Positions 1-9,019 of a DNA stretch of 64,000 nt are shown piece after piece (positions within the stretch are counted from its first letter, which is position 1; each line of letters opens with the position of its first letter). This DNA comes from Marinobacter algicola DG893. Its GTDB lineage: Bacteria; Pseudomonadota; Gammaproteobacteria; Pseudomonadales; Oleiphilaceae. The translations under genes were made by a program, and so were the position numbers. The notes under the pieces are model-generated. The model searched no databases and was not told where the DNA came from. It was given only the letters and a program-made list of their open reading frames with translations. The DNA is taken from the NCBI RefSeq assembly GCF_000170835.1, contig NZ_ABCP01000001.1, forward strand, positions 310,001-374,000. The letters run 5' to 3'.

Positions 1-977
1 TTAATAATGATATCCGCCCGGTTAAGCACGTAGCTCTTGCCGGTAATAGTATTCTCGACCACTTGGTGTTTCCCTTCCTGGCGCACGCCAGTGAACTCAC
101 CGATAAATCCGGTTTCACGGAGCGAGACGGTTTCCAGGCGATCGCCCGGGCTGAGTTTGCCCTCGTAATTCATTAACGCAAGCCGCGCTGAAGTACCCGT
201 GCCCGTGGTGCTGCGGCAGATGACTCCAGGATGCACATAGGTGGCCGACCGTGAACGATACGAATGGTCAGACAATTGTTCCACAGGGCCCATGAAGTGG
301 AGGAAGGGCAGAGGCCCAACATCACCCAGCGTGTAGTGGGAGAAGCCCCGCTCTGCCTGGATGGCCTCAACTATCTGATAGGCACACTCGCTGAGTTTGC
401 GCTCTTCATCCAGAGTCAGGGAAAACCCCAGACTTGTCGCGTCCACCAGGGCGTAAAAACCACCGCTGTAGGCCACGCTGTAGGTTATATCGCCGATCGA
501 GGGCACGTGAATGCTGGCCTGGTAGGTGTCGATGTAACTGGGCAGCCCGCCACAGGTAATGGCTTCCACAACCCCATCCCTTACAAGGGCGTCGATGTGG
601 ACCAGGCCCGCAGGTGCTTCCAGAGCAAAGCTCTGCCACCCTTCTCGCTTGGCAACGATGCCACTCTCCAGAACGGCTGTGGCAGTGCAGATGGTGTTGG
701 AGCCCGAGTAGATCGGGTATCCCATTACTTCCATGATGATATAACCGGCGACTGCTTCGGGGTCCGTGGCGGGCACCAGCAGGTCCACGGACATTTCCGG
801 AATACCGTAGGGCTCTTCCAGTAGTAACGTGCGAAGCCCATCCGCCTTGTCCCGCAGGTATTCCATCTGGGCGCGCACGGTGTCCCCAGGAAGCGGGCAG
901 ATCCCGCCAGTCACAATCCGGCTGACATCGCCGCCGGCGTGGGTGTCCATCAGTTGCAGTTTGAGTTCAGGACGCAT
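1..977 (-). CDS. Proline racemase family protein (partial, C-terminus cut by window edge)
   Basis: Member of the proline racemase / hydroxyproline epimerase / trans-3-hydroxy-L-proline dehydratase family. About 325 codons are visible from the ATG at 977; the family is usually about 335-345 residues, so only the last few are missing. The first active-site position lies in YSGSNTIC, with Ser where racemases have Cys. The second lies in CRSTTGTGTSAR, with Thr where racemases have Cys (SPCGTGT). Thr at the second site points to a trans-3-hydroxyproline dehydratase type, but that class normally keeps the first Cys, so the activity is uncertain. The ATG overlaps the stop of the upstream oxidoreductase (ATGA), implying translational coupling. 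Confidence 0.85.
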   Translation of the reverse strand, partial: MRPELKLQLMDTHAGGDVSRIVTGGICPLPGDTVRAQMEYLRDKADGLRTLLLEEPYGIPEMSVDLLVPATDPEAVAGYIIMEVMGYPIYSGSNTICTATAVLESGIVAKREGWQSFALEAPAGLVHIDALVRDGVVEAITCGGLPSYIDTYQASIHVPSIGDITYSVAYSGGFYALVDATSLGFSLTLDEERKLSECAYQIVEAIQAERGFSHYTLGDVGPLPFLHFMGPVEQLSDHSYRSRSATYVHPGVICRSTTGTGTSARLALMNYEGKLSPGDRLETVSLRETGFIGEFTGVRQEGKHQVVENTITGKSYVLNRADIII

Positions 978-2125
978 CAGGACTTCTCCAAGGCAAACGG
1001 GGCGCCATGCTCGGCCCATTGGGTATCCGGGACGATTACGATTTTGCCCAGGTAGTTGCTGTTGCGATTGACGAAGTAGCGTTCGGCTTCGTGTAACTCT
1101 GAAAGCCTGAAAGCGGCGTGAAGTACCGGCTTCAACTGACCACTGCGAATCCAGGCCACCAGTTGTTCCGCTTCTTCACGGGTGCCGTGTGACACGCCGA
1201 ACACCTGCACCTGATACAGATAAATCCGGGTCCACATGATTTCGCTGACGTTCCCGGCGCTGGCGCCGGCGATGCTGAGCCTTGGATAATCCCGGCGGCT
1301 TTTCATGTCGAAGATCATGGTGTCGATAAACTGATCGGTCATCTCGCCACCGGCCAGGTCCATCACAGCGTCTATCGGCCGACCACCCGTGACGGACCGA
1401 ACCTTATCCGTGAAGTTATCCATCTCGGAACGGTCCAGCACGGCTTCGGCACCCAGCTTGAGCAACGGGTCTGCTTTGTCACGCTGGCTCAGCGCATAGG
1501 GAATCGCCCCCATGATGCGGCAAAGCTGGATAAGGGCGGTGCCAACGCCACCACTGGCACCAGTCACGAGAATGTGCTCACCTGCTTTTACCCGTGCGGA
1601 TGTGAGCATGTGCAAAGCCGTCTGGTAGGAGCACATGCCCATGGCGGCGAGTTCGGCATCGGCCAGATCGGCATTCTCGACATGGTGGAACTGGTCGGAA
1701 GGCACGGCGATATATTCCGCGAAACCACCATCGGCGCCATGGCCGTAGTAGTCCGGGGTCAGGTTGATATCCCGACGGTCGTCGGCGTACAGATTGAAGT
1801 CAAGCAGGCCCCGCTGGCCTATCCGTGTTTCGTCCACTCCCTGCCCTACAGCGACAACACGCCCAACAACGTCCGCGCCTTGAACTCTTGGGAACGTCAG
1901 CGTGGCTGAGCCTCCCATCTGGAAGGAGGTTACGTCGCCCTTATCCTTGGTGGGGTACAGGCCCTCCCGGGCTTTGCGGTCGGTGTTGTTCTTGGCGGTA
2001 GCAGTGACCTGGACCAGCACCTCTCCCGTTCCCGGGGTGGGGGTGGGCACGTCTGTGGTGTATTCCAGTTTCTCGACGCCACCGTGGCCGGTGAGCAGCA
2101 TGGCTTTCATGGTCTTCGGGATCAT
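977..2125 (-). CDS. MDR family NAD(P)-dependent oxidoreductase (quinone-reductase-like)
   Basis: A 382-residue medium-chain dehydrogenase/reductase. The N-terminal GroES-like half includes GADVVGRVVAVG, and the Rossmann half carries the nucleotide motif TGASGGVGTALIQL near residue 190. I see no structural zinc cysteine cluster, so it fits the zinc-independent quinone oxidoreductase / enoyl reductase branch. It is the first gene of a two-gene unit with the racemase-family gene, overlapping it at ATGA. The pairing suggests a role in the same amino- or imino-acid pathway, but substrate and cofactor cannot be read from sequence. Confidence 0.82.
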   Translation of the reverse strand: MIPKTMKAMLLTGHGGVEKLEYTTDVPTPTPGTGEVLVQVTATAKNNTDRKAREGLYPTKDKGDVTSFQMGGSATLTFPRVQGADVVGRVVAVGQGVDETRIGQRGLLDFNLYADDRRDINLTPDYYGHGADGGFAEYIAVPSDQFHHVENADLADAELAAMGMCSYQTALHMLTSARVKAGEHILVTGASGGVGTALIQLCRIMGAIPYALSQRDKADPLLKLGAEAVLDRSEMDNFTDKVRSVTGGRPIDAVMDLAGGEMTDQFIDTMIFDMKSRRDYPRLSIAGASAGNVSEIMWTRIYLYQVQVFGVSHGTREEAEQLVAWIRSGQLKPVLHAAFRLSELHEAERYFVNRNSNYLGKIVIVPDTQWAEHGAPFALEKS

Positions 2126-2183
2126 GGGCGTTCTGCTCCTGCTTTGCTGGATATCAGGTCAGGATAGGCCAGATTCATACCTG

Positions 2184-2201
2184 TGTCAGGGCCCCCTGAC
2201 A
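2184..2201. other. Short perfect stem-loop downstream of the AI-2E permease gene
   Basis: TGTCAGGG (2184-2191) pairs with CCCTGACA (2194-2201) across a 2-nt spacer, so the innermost pairs must open to form a real loop. It lies just after the stop of the permease gene and before the oxidoreductase start. There is no T-run on the minus strand, so it is at best a weak or Rho-assisted end signal. Confidence 0.4.
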
Positions 2202-2205
2202 GCTT

Positions 2206-3279
2206 TTACCGCGCAATAACCCTGTAGATCGGCTGCAGTTTCGGGATCTGCTTGAGGACCACCTGAATGATGGTCATCAGCGGGACCGCCAGCAGCACAC
2301 CCACCGGGCCCCACAACCAGCCCCAGAAGAAGATGGACACAAAGATGACCACGGGGTTGATGGCCATTCGGAAGCCATGGATCCAGGGTTCGATGAAAAA
2401 ACCGACGGTGGAGGTCAGTGCCAGGTAGCCAAGCGGTGCGATGGCCATTGTCCAGAGTGTGTCGAGGCTGGTGGCGGACACAACCGCAAGCAGGATGATG
2501 GTCAGGATGACCCCCAGATAGGGGATGAACCTGGCCAGTCCGGCGACGAGCCCCCACACGGCTGGGTCCGGAAGCCCCACTGCCCAGCAGATAAGCCCGG
2601 TGGTGATACCGACCAGCAGGTTGCTGAGGCTGAGTACCGCCAGATACTGGGCGATCTGCTGCTGGGAATCGCGGGCAATCTGGAGCACGTTGCGGCGCTG
2701 TCGCTTGGGGAGCTGCCGTACGAAGTTGAGGATGATGCGGTCACCACCCACCAGCAGGAAATAGGTCAAGGCCAGCGCAAGTGCAAGGCCGGCCGCACCG
2801 TTACGGGCCTTGGTCAATAGCTGGTTGCGCCACGAGTCGGTTTTCAGTACGACGGTGTTGGTTGTGGTCTTCTCGTCCTTGGACAGTTCGTCCATGGACT
2901 CTTCCACTTTCTTTGCCGATTCGTTGACCTTGTCAATCTGGTTTTTAATGCCGCTCTCACCCATGAGCAGTCGGGAGATTCCCTGCGGTGCCTGCTGCGC
3001 CCACTCCAGGGCCGGAGTTGCAACGGCGGCCCCGACCCCCGCCAGACCAGCGATCACCACAATCATCAACACCAAGGAACTGAGCGCCCTTGGAATCCCG
3101 GCTTTGTCATAGGCTTTTTTAACAAGGGGAAACAGCAACAGGCTGGTCAAAACCGCCAGGACAATGGGCAACACGATCTGGTGGGCGACATAGAGGGTAT
3201 AGAGTATCCCGAGGGCAAAGAGGCCATTCAGTGGTGTCGCGAGATCTGAGCGTGCGGGTTGTTCGTTATCGTTATCCAT
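2206..3279 (-). CDS. AI-2E family transporter (PerM/YdiK-like permease)
   Basis: A 357-residue integral membrane protein of the AI-2E transporter superfamily. Hydrophobic segments lie at about residues 17-50 and 65-90. A charged soluble insert follows at about 100-155, rich in Lys, Glu and Ser, and a helix cluster at about 165-330 includes the family-typical FIPYLGVILT and FFWGWLWGPVG. Family members export small molecules or ions, including autoinducer-2, Na+/H+ or indole derivatives. The substrate here is unknown. A second paralog with the same architecture lies at 58739-59902. It reads in the same direction as the oxidoreductase behind it, with a short hairpin between. Confidence 0.85.
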   Translation of the reverse strand: MDNDNEQPARSDLATPLNGLFALGILYTLYVAHQIVLPIVLAVLTSLLLFPLVKKAYDKAGIPRALSSLVLMIVVIAGLAGVGAAVATPALEWAQQAPQGISRLLMGESGIKNQIDKVNESAKKVEESMDELSKDEKTTTNTVVLKTDSWRNQLLTKARNGAAGLALALALTYFLLVGGDRIILNFVRQLPKRQRRNVLQIARDSQQQIAQYLAVLSLSNLLVGITTGLICWAVGLPDPAVWGLVAGLARFIPYLGVILTIILLAVVSATSLDTLWTMAIAPLGYLALTSTVGFFIEPWIHGFRMAINPVVIFVSIFFWGWLWGPVGVLLAVPLMTIIQVVLKQIPKLQPIYRVIAR

Positions 3280-3467
3280 GCGAGTCCATGCACCTTGTCG
3301 GGCTGTATTTGGGGGTATGATACCTGATAACCACGAGCCTCAGTGTACCTGTCGCTCGGCTACCATTCAGCCCTTTTGGGCCAACGCCTGGTCATTGCCA
3401 GCACGTCACTTTTTTTGTAACACATAACCGGATACCCTGTTGAAAACAGTCTCTGAAGAGTTCATAC

Positions 3468-3896
3468 ATGGCGAACTACAAGATTGAAATTGATGAAACC
3501 TTTGATGTGCCGCGCAATCGGGTGTTTGCAGTGTTTGCGGATCATGAGCGCTTCGGGAAGTTGCTGGGAGCACCGGTGAAGCGCATTCGCGACAGCGACC
3601 AGGCTGACCCCAACGGCCTTGGCTCCATCCGCAAGATCGGCATCGGCCCCATCGGCCTCGAAGAGACCGTCATTACCTTCGAGCCCGGGGTACTCATTGA
3701 ATACACGATTTCCAGCATGAGTCCCATCCGCAACCATCTCGGCCGTATCCGCTTCGACGATGCCGCCAACGGTAGAACTCGCGTCCAGTACACCATTTCC
3801 TTTGACGACATCGTGCCCTTTACCGGCAAACTGGTCAGCTCCGCGCTCGACCAGGGCATCCGCAAGGGCATTCGCCGGGTGCCCAAGTTGGCCTGA
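3468..3896 (+). CDS. SRPBCC family protein (polyketide cyclase / START-like)
   Basis: A 142-residue soluble protein with the START-fold pattern. The N-terminal strand is IEIDETFDVPRNRVFAVFAD, a central strand EETVITFEPG and YTISSMSP follows, and a C-terminal amphipathic helix ends in RRVPKLA. The fold makes a hydrophobic cavity for lipids or polyketides, and the ligand here cannot be predicted. It stands alone between two convergent or divergent genes, with about 190 bases of upstream sequence and a GAAGAG stretch before the ATG. Confidence 0.8.
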   Translation: MANYKIEIDETFDVPRNRVFAVFADHERFGKLLGAPVKRIRDSDQADPNGLGSIRKIGIGPIGLEETVITFEPGVLIEYTISSMSPIRNHLGRIRFDDAANGRTRVQYTISFDDIVPFTGKLVSSALDQGIRKGIRRVPKLA

Positions 3897-3944
3897 ACAG
3901 CAATAGAATGCATTGATGGGGAGTATTTGGCAGGGAAGTAACGA

Positions 3945-4367
3945 TCAATCTGCGGTTGCAGCGCGCTCCCGCCAATGGCTGGCAAGTTGTGGGTCTGCCT
4001 GGGTCCCTGTACCCGCTTCGTAGGCCTTTGCCACTTCGTACATGCTAAGCTTGTCGCCAGCTTCCGCTGCCCTCAGATACCACTTGAACGCCTTAGAGTT
4101 GCTCTGTGCCGTACCTTGCCCGGCAGCGTACATATTGGCCAGATTGTACATACCCTGCTGACTGCCCGCTTCGGCAAGTGCCTGATAGCGCTCGAACGCC
4201 AAGTCGTACTGTCCCATTTTGTAGACGGCATAGGCTTCCAGAACCTTGATCATTTCGCGGGCCACGTCCATCTGCTGATCCGGCTCGGCGCTGTTTCCGA
4301 CCGTCGGCGCTCCGGTGAAAAGCAGCAGACTCACGGCAGCAATGAGCGATGTTCGGGCTGATCTCAT
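3945..4367 (-). CDS. Secreted Sel1-repeat (SLR/TPR-like) protein
   Basis: I take the ATG at 4367 rather than an upstream in-frame start. It is preceded by GGAG at good spacing and gives a clean signal peptide (MRSARTSLIAAVSLLLFTG) with probable cleavage near NSA-EP. The mature part of about 115 residues has two to three Sel1-like helical repeats, for example AGSQQGMYNLANMYAAGQGT and AGDKLSMYEVAKAYEAGTGT. Such periplasmic repeats mediate protein-protein contacts. Partner and function are unknown. Confidence 0.82.
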   Translation of the reverse strand: MRSARTSLIAAVSLLLFTGAPTVGNSAEPDQQMDVAREMIKVLEAYAVYKMGQYDLAFERYQALAEAGSQQGMYNLANMYAAGQGTAQSNSKAFKWYLRAAEAGDKLSMYEVAKAYEAGTGTQADPQLASHWRERAATAD

Positions 4368-4566
4368 GGCAATCTCCGCGTTCGGTAACATTGACAGTGT
4401 CTCGACCCTAACACGCAGCCCCTCGACAGTACCTGACCGAAAAGTTCTGGAATCCTGGCACTTTGGTACCATGGCCGGACCATTGGCGAGCTTGCAAATA
4501 AGGCTGTCGCCAGCCTGTCTAGTCGAGTAAAATCCGCACTTTTAAAAATGAAATTGAGGCAGCGTA

Positions 4567-5289
4567 ATGGGCAGAGCCTATCAGAATCGCAAAGACTCCA
4601 TGGCCAAAACGGCCGCCGCCAAAACCAAGGTCTACAGCAAGTACGGCCGCGAAATCTATGTATGCGCCAAGTCCGGCGGCCCGGACCCGGATGCCAACCT
4701 CAGCCTGCGTGGCCTGATCGACCGTGCCAAGAAAGATCAGGTACCCGCGCACGTCATTGAGAAGGCCATCGAGAAAGCTCGAGGTGGCGCTGGTGAGGAT
4801 TTTTCCCCTGCCCGCTATGAAGGTTTCGGCCCTGGCAACTGCATGGCCATCGTGGATTGCCTGACCGACAATCCTAACCGTACCTTCGGTGACGTGCGCC
4901 TGGCGTTCACCAAAACCAAATGCAAGATCGGCACCCAGGGCAGCGTCAGCCATATGTTCGATCACTGCGCCATTCTGGGTTTCAAGGGCGACGACGAGGA
5001 AGCGGCCCTGGAAGCACTGATGATGGCGGATGTGGATGTCACCGACATTGAGCACGAAGAGGGTATGATTACTGTATTCGCGCCCCACACCGAATACGCC
5101 AAGGCGCGACAGGCACTGCAGGAAGCGTTTGAAGGCCTGGAGTTTGAAGTGGACGAGATCCAGTTCCTGCCCCAGACCACCACCACTGTCGAAGGCGACG
5201 ACATCGAGCTGTTCGAGAAGTTCATGGACATGCTGAACGACCTCGACGATGTCCAGAACGTCTACCACAACGCAGTTATCGCAGACTGA
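4567..5289 (+). CDS. YebC/PmpR (TACO1) family DNA-binding regulator or translation factor
   Basis: A 240-residue protein of the full family length. Typical blocks are the N-terminal [17 protein letters not shown], the middle [20 protein letters not shown] and the C-terminal [10 protein letters not shown]. The N-terminus [15 protein letters not shown] differs from the classical YebC start and resembles the YeeN-like branch. Relatives act as transcriptional regulators such as PmpR, and recent work on the family links it to relief of ribosome stalling at proline stretches. The GMP-synthase-like amidotransferase starts 13 bases after the stop and is probably co-transcribed. Confidence 0.9.
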   Translation: MGRAYQNRKDSMAKTAAAKTKVYSKYGREIYVCAKSGGPDPDANLSLRGLIDRAKKDQVPAHVIEKAIEKARGGAGEDFSPARYEGFGPGNCMAIVDCLTDNPNRTFGDVRLAFTKTKCKIGTQGSVSHMFDHCAILGFKGDDEEAALEALMMADVDVTDIEHEEGMITVFAPHTEYAKARQALQEAFEGLEFEVDEIQFLPQTTTTVEGDDIELFEKFMDMLNDLDDVQNVYHNAVIAD

Positions 5290-5302
5290 CGGGAGCAACA
5301 CC

Positions 5303-6040
5303 TTGGCCAGGGTCGTCATACTCAAAACAGGTAATACCTACCCGTCCCTTCTGGAGTCATTTGGGGATTTCGATAGCTGGTTTTTGGCCAGGCTGGCTCC
5401 GGAGCTCGACCTTCACGTGGTCGATGTCACGGTTGACGATCTGCCGGGCAAACCCGGGGATTGGGACGGGATCGTGGTGACGGGATCACCGGCCATGGTC
5501 AGCGACCGGGCGCCCTGGAGTGAGAACACTGGCGCGTGGCTGGCTGAGGCTGTGGCGGAGGAGGTGCCAGTTCTGGGTGTCTGTTATGGCCATCAGCTGC
5601 TGGCCCACGCTCTGGGTGGTGAAGCTGGCTACCATCCACGTGGCCGGGAAACCGGCACCCATCAGGTAGAGTTGCTTGACGCTGCAATGGATGATCCTTT
5701 GTTTGAGGGATTGCCCCAAACATTCCCGGCGCAATTGACGCATCGGCAGTCCGTTCTCCGGCTACCGGAGAACGCCGTTCTCCTGGGCCGAAACGATTTC
5801 GAACCGCACCAGGCCTTTCGTGTGGGGCGCTGTGCCTGGGGTATACAGTTCCACCCGGAATTCTCAGCAGAGGTGATGCGCGCCTATCTCAAGGTGCAGG
5901 CACCCGACTTGGAAAAGGAAGGGCTGGATGCCAAGGCATTGATCGAGAACGTGCTCGACGCGCCGAATGCCACGTCCCTGCTCGGTCGGTTCTCCCAACT
6001 GGTTCTGAACGGCCAGCCGAAAGACCCTACAGACCACTAG
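5303..6040 (+). CDS. Class I glutamine amidotransferase-like protein (GMP synthase GATase domain)
   Basis: I place the start at TTG 5303, which has GGGAG seven bases upstream and opens straight into the fold (LARVVILKTGNTYP). The 245-residue product is a stand-alone class I GATase. The nucleophile Cys lies in GVCYGHQLLAHALGG and the catalytic His in GIQFHPEFS. No synthase domain is attached, as in YfeJ/gamma-glutamyl-hydrolase-like proteins, so the acceptor is unknown. It follows the YebC-family gene closely and its 3' end overlaps the convergent FHA gene by four bases. Confidence 0.85.
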   Translation: MARVVILKTGNTYPSLLESFGDFDSWFLARLAPELDLHVVDVTVDDLPGKPGDWDGIVVTGSPAMVSDRAPWSENTGAWLAEAVAEEVPVLGVCYGHQLLAHALGGEAGYHPRGRETGTHQVELLDAAMDDPLFEGLPQTFPAQLTHRQSVLRLPENAVLLGRNDFEPHQAFRVGRCAWGIQFHPEFSAEVMRAYLKVQAPDLEKEGLDAKALIENVLDAPNATSLLGRFSQLVLNGQPKDPTDH

Positions 6041-6387
6041 TCCAGTATGTAGGCAGTTTTCTCCAGCGCATTTTCCTCTTCGTCAATGAAGCGGAATTCG
6101 TTCCAGCCAATGCGAACCAGGTCGTTACTGTTCAGGCGCTGGCGTCGGTCAATCCGCAGTTCGTTCACAAACGTCCCGTTGGTGCTGTTCTGGTCGGTGA
6201 TGTAATAGTCCACCGTACCTTCCAGATAGGCATTGGGCACTGCCTCGATCAACGCATGATGGCCGCTGACTGAAATCTCGTCGATGCGGATATCGTTATC
6301 GCCACGCCTGCCGACATGAATCTCCGGCTGATCCAGCTCAAAAGTGGTCACCACAACGTTGTCCACCAGTTGGGAAAGTGACGCCAT
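6037..6387 (-). CDS. FHA domain protein
   Basis: A small 116-residue protein consisting of one forkhead-associated phosphothreonine-binding domain. Core motifs are VGRRGDNDI, VSGHHALI and QNSTNGTFVN. The ATG at 6387 has a strong GGAGGAGG; an earlier ATG at 6402 overlaps the phosphatase stop (TAATG) but lacks such a site. It is the last gene of a kinase-phosphatase-FHA set, so it probably reads threonine phosphorylation made by the kinase two genes upstream and erased by the PP2C enzyme between them. Confidence 0.9.
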   Translation of the reverse strand: MASLSQLVDNVVVTTFELDQPEIHVGRRGDNDIRIDEISVSGHHALIEAVPNAYLEGTVDYYITDQNSTNGTFVNELRIDRRQRLNSNDLVRIGWNEFRFIDEEENALEKTAYILD

Positions 6388-6401
6388 ACAGGCCTCCTCC
6401 A

Positions 6402-7145
6402 TTAATTAAGAATCAACAGTACAACGGATACATTGTCGGCCGCCTCGTTATCCAGGCTCGCATCCACCAACGCCCGGACCTTATCGTCGGGCGTTTCACA
6501 CGCAGACATCAGCGACAGCCATTGGTCCTCCGGCAAAGCGCCCGTAAGGCCATCGGAACATAACAACAGGGAATCTCCAGCCACCATCCGTACACGGCGA
6601 AAGCTGGCAATGGCCGCGGAGGCGCCAAGCGCCCGTGTCAGCACATTACGGAAAGGTACGTGGGGCACGTCATCAGGGCGGATGCTGCCATCATCCAGCA
6701 TGTTCTGTACCACGGTGTCGTCGCGGGTCTGGCATGCGAGCTCTTGCCCTTGAACGAGATAGCAGCGGGAATCCCCCAGGTGGGCAACGTGAGCCTCACC
6801 GTCAATCACCCAGGCCATGACCAGCGTGGTCCCCATTTTGGCGAGGTCCGCATCGGTAGCCCTTCGATCGGCAATTCGCTCGCTGGCCAGGTTGATCGCA
6901 AACTGTATGGCGTCGTCCGGCTCCTCCGGCATTCCCTCATCCGGCGACAACCAGGGCACCAGCACTTCCATCACCGTATCCACGGCTATGCGGCTGGCCA
7001 CTTCCCCGCCGTGGTAACCGCCCATGCCATCGGCAACCACAAGCAGCACCTGCCGATTATCCTCACTGACCCGCCAATCAATAGCGTCCTGATTGGCTTT
7101 ACGCAACGCACCTACATCCGTTATGCCAGCCACCTGGGGGTTCAT
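6402..7145 (-). CDS. PP2C-family Ser/Thr protein phosphatase (Stp-like)
   Basis: A 247-residue cytoplasmic metal-dependent phosphatase. Metal-binding motifs are VADGMGGYHGGEVAS near residue 38 and the terminal DNVSVVLLIL; HLGDSRCYLV and LLLCSDGLTG are also present. No membrane segment is visible. The ATG shares its A with the kinase stop (TGATG), and the FHA gene follows at once. The three genes form a compact phosphosignalling operon in which this enzyme should dephosphorylate the kinase and its targets. Confidence 0.92.
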   Translation of the reverse strand: MNPQVAGITDVGALRKANQDAIDWRVSEDNRQVLLVVADGMGGYHGGEVASRIAVDTVMEVLVPWLSPDEGMPEEPDDAIQFAINLASERIADRRATDADLAKMGTTLVMAWVIDGEAHVAHLGDSRCYLVQGQELACQTRDDTVVQNMLDDGSIRPDDVPHVPFRNVLTRALGASAAIASFRRVRMVAGDSLLLCSDGLTGALPEDQWLSLMSACETPDDKVRALVDASLDNEAADNVSVVLLILN

Positions 7146-8836
7146 CAGGATGCTTCCTCCCTTGCCTCACGGCTCGCCTGTCTTCGCAACGCTTCTGCCA
7201 TGGTAGCGGCACTCAGGAAGCGCTTGTCAGGCTCCCGTTGTATGGCTTTGTTAATTAGACGGACAACACCGCTGGGGAGTTCCGGGTTGAACTCGCGGAC
7301 ACTCCGCGGGCGCTTGTTCAGAATCTGGTAGGTCAGGTTGGCCAGGGTGTCACCCTGATAGGGTGTCTCCCCGCACACCAGTTTGTACAGCGTGATTCCC
7401 AGACTGTAGGTATCGGTGGCGCCAGTCACTTTCTGCCCCTTGAGCTGCTCCGGTGACATATACAGTGGGCTTCCCATGACACTGCCGGTGCGTGTCCGGG
7501 AATCGTCCGAGATCTTGGCTATGCCGAAATCAGTAATCTTGATCTCACCGTTGTCCGGATTGAAAATGATGTTACCCGGCTTGATATCGCGATGGATGAT
7601 CTTCTGGCGATGCGCGTAATCGAGGGCATCCGCCACCCGGGCGATGATATCCAGCACCTTCGTCAGCGGCAGCAACCGCCCCGGCTTGCCAAACTCACTG
7701 AGCGGCCTGCCCTTGGCGTAATCCATGGCGATAAACGCAAGGTCGGCCTCTTCCCCGACATCATACACAGTGACAATTGCCGGATGGCTGAGGCGGCCCG
7801 CCGCCTCGGCTTCCCGAAAGAAACGTGATTTCAGGTCCCTCAGCTCGTTGTCCTCAAAAGCCTGGTAACTGAGGGTCTTGATCGCCACGGTACGGGCTAT
7901 CTTGGGGTCCTTTCCGAGATAGACCACACCCATGGCACCACGCCCTATCTCACGCTCGATTTCGTAGCGGCCCAGGGTGGGACGGCTGACGCTCTGTTCG
8001 GGCATGACCAGAGTTCGCGTATTGTCAAAACCACCGGGAGAAACAACGGTCGCCTCGGTGGTCAGGCTACCGAGTGCCGCCAGGCGTTTTCCCGCGTCCC
8101 GGTACTTTCGCTTCTGCTGAAGAATCTGCTGGTAGGTGGCTGAAGCGCGGTCGTACTGCCGTTTGCGCTCCTGCTGAATGGCTATGTCGTATTGCAGTGC
8201 CAGGGTGTCTTCGGTGGGTGGGCATTCAGCCAACACCTCCAGCGCCTCATCGGACTGCCCCTGTTGCAGCAAAAGGCGACCAAGACGGGTGCGGGCTACG
8301 CGGACATTCTCCGACAATGCGACAATATCCCGCCTCGGTTGCAACCAGAACAGCATGATGACGTAACCAACCAACAGCAGGGTGACCACTTCCCCCAATG
8401 GCAACCAGGCGCTCTGATAGAACATGAACGCCGCTTGCAGAACCACCAGCGCCCCGGCAATCAGCAACAGCACCGGCAGCGCGACCGCACCGCCCATTCT
8501 TGGAACGGCGAGCACCAGGATAAGTGTCGACGCCATCAACCCGGCGCGAATCGTCAGCGCAGACCACTCAGGCTCCACGAGACCCCGCGCCTGCAGCGCC
8601 GTTGCGAAGGCGTCCGGTGTCATGTCCACAACCCGAACCGCATCCCCAATACCTTCAGGGTTGCCAAGAGCGCTGAACAGCACCCGATCCAACCACCCAA
8701 GCAGTGGCAACGCGTCACCCACAAACACACAAGCCAATGCCAGCACAACAATGAGCAGGCGCAGACTGAACAGACGGGAACCAATAAAAGCCAGTGAATT
8801 CACAGGAATCGTTATCGTAAATGATTGATCCAGCAA
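7145..8836 (-). CDS. Membrane-anchored Ser/Thr protein kinase (Hanks type)
   Basis: A 563-residue kinase. Residues about 20-170 hold several hydrophobic helices around a short extracytoplasmic stretch (about 50-90), a layout reminiscent of a shortened CHASE2 sensor. Residues about 180-255 are TPR-like. The C-terminal kinase domain starts near 289 with a glycine loop (IGRGAMGVVYLG), ATP lysine in VAIKTL (about 320), catalytic loop HRDIKPGNIIF (about 415) and DFG in ITDFGIAK (about 436), so it looks active. The start is probably a TTG at 8836 without an obvious ribosome site and is the weakest part of the call. It heads the kinase-PP2C-FHA operon. Confidence 0.88.
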   Translation of the reverse strand: MLDQSFTITIPVNSLAFIGSRLFSLRLLIVVLALACVFVGDALPLLGWLDRVLFSALGNPEGIGDAVRVVDMTPDAFATALQARGLVEPEWSALTIRAGLMASTLILVLAVPRMGGAVALPVLLLIAGALVVLQAAFMFYQSAWLPLGEVVTLLLVGYVIMLFWLQPRRDIVALSENVRVARTRLGRLLLQQGQSDEALEVLAECPPTEDTLALQYDIAIQQERKRQYDRASATYQQILQQKRKYRDAGKRLAALGSLTTEATVVSPGGFDNTRTLVMPEQSVSRPTLGRYEIEREIGRGAMGVVYLGKDPKIARTVAIKTLSYQAFEDNELRDLKSRFFREAEAAGRLSHPAIVTVYDVGEEADLAFIAMDYAKGRPLSEFGKPGRLLPLTKVLDIIARVADALDYAHRQKIIHRDIKPGNIIFNPDNGEIKITDFGIAKISDDSRTRTGSVMGSPLYMSPEQLKGQKVTGATDTYSLGITLYKLVCGETPYQGDTLANLTYQILNKRPRSVREFNPELPSGVVRLINKAIQREPDKRFLSAATMAEALRRQASREAREEAS

Positions 8837-9019
8837 GTTTAGAAAGTGAACGCCGGCAGCGATAGTTCAAGAAGGACGTTTTTTGTAAGTGTTTGTTTAC
8901 CTGGGACCAGGATCACGTCGCGACCATTATTACCCCAGGATGACAAGGGTGTAAGGACGACACAGGTTCCGGTGCAGTATAGTTTCGTCTTTGGACCCTT
9001 TCCGTCAGGAAGTACGACG

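Noticed and set aside
264..824. Plus-strand open frame of 186 codons at the left edge
   Set aside because: It is antisense to the proline-racemase-family gene, whose motifs are intact; no ribosome site and no recognisable fold.
4519..5325. Long minus-strand open frame opposite the YebC-family gene
   Set aside because: Shadow of the strongly conserved plus-strand gene; composition typical of antisense frames in GC-rich DNA.
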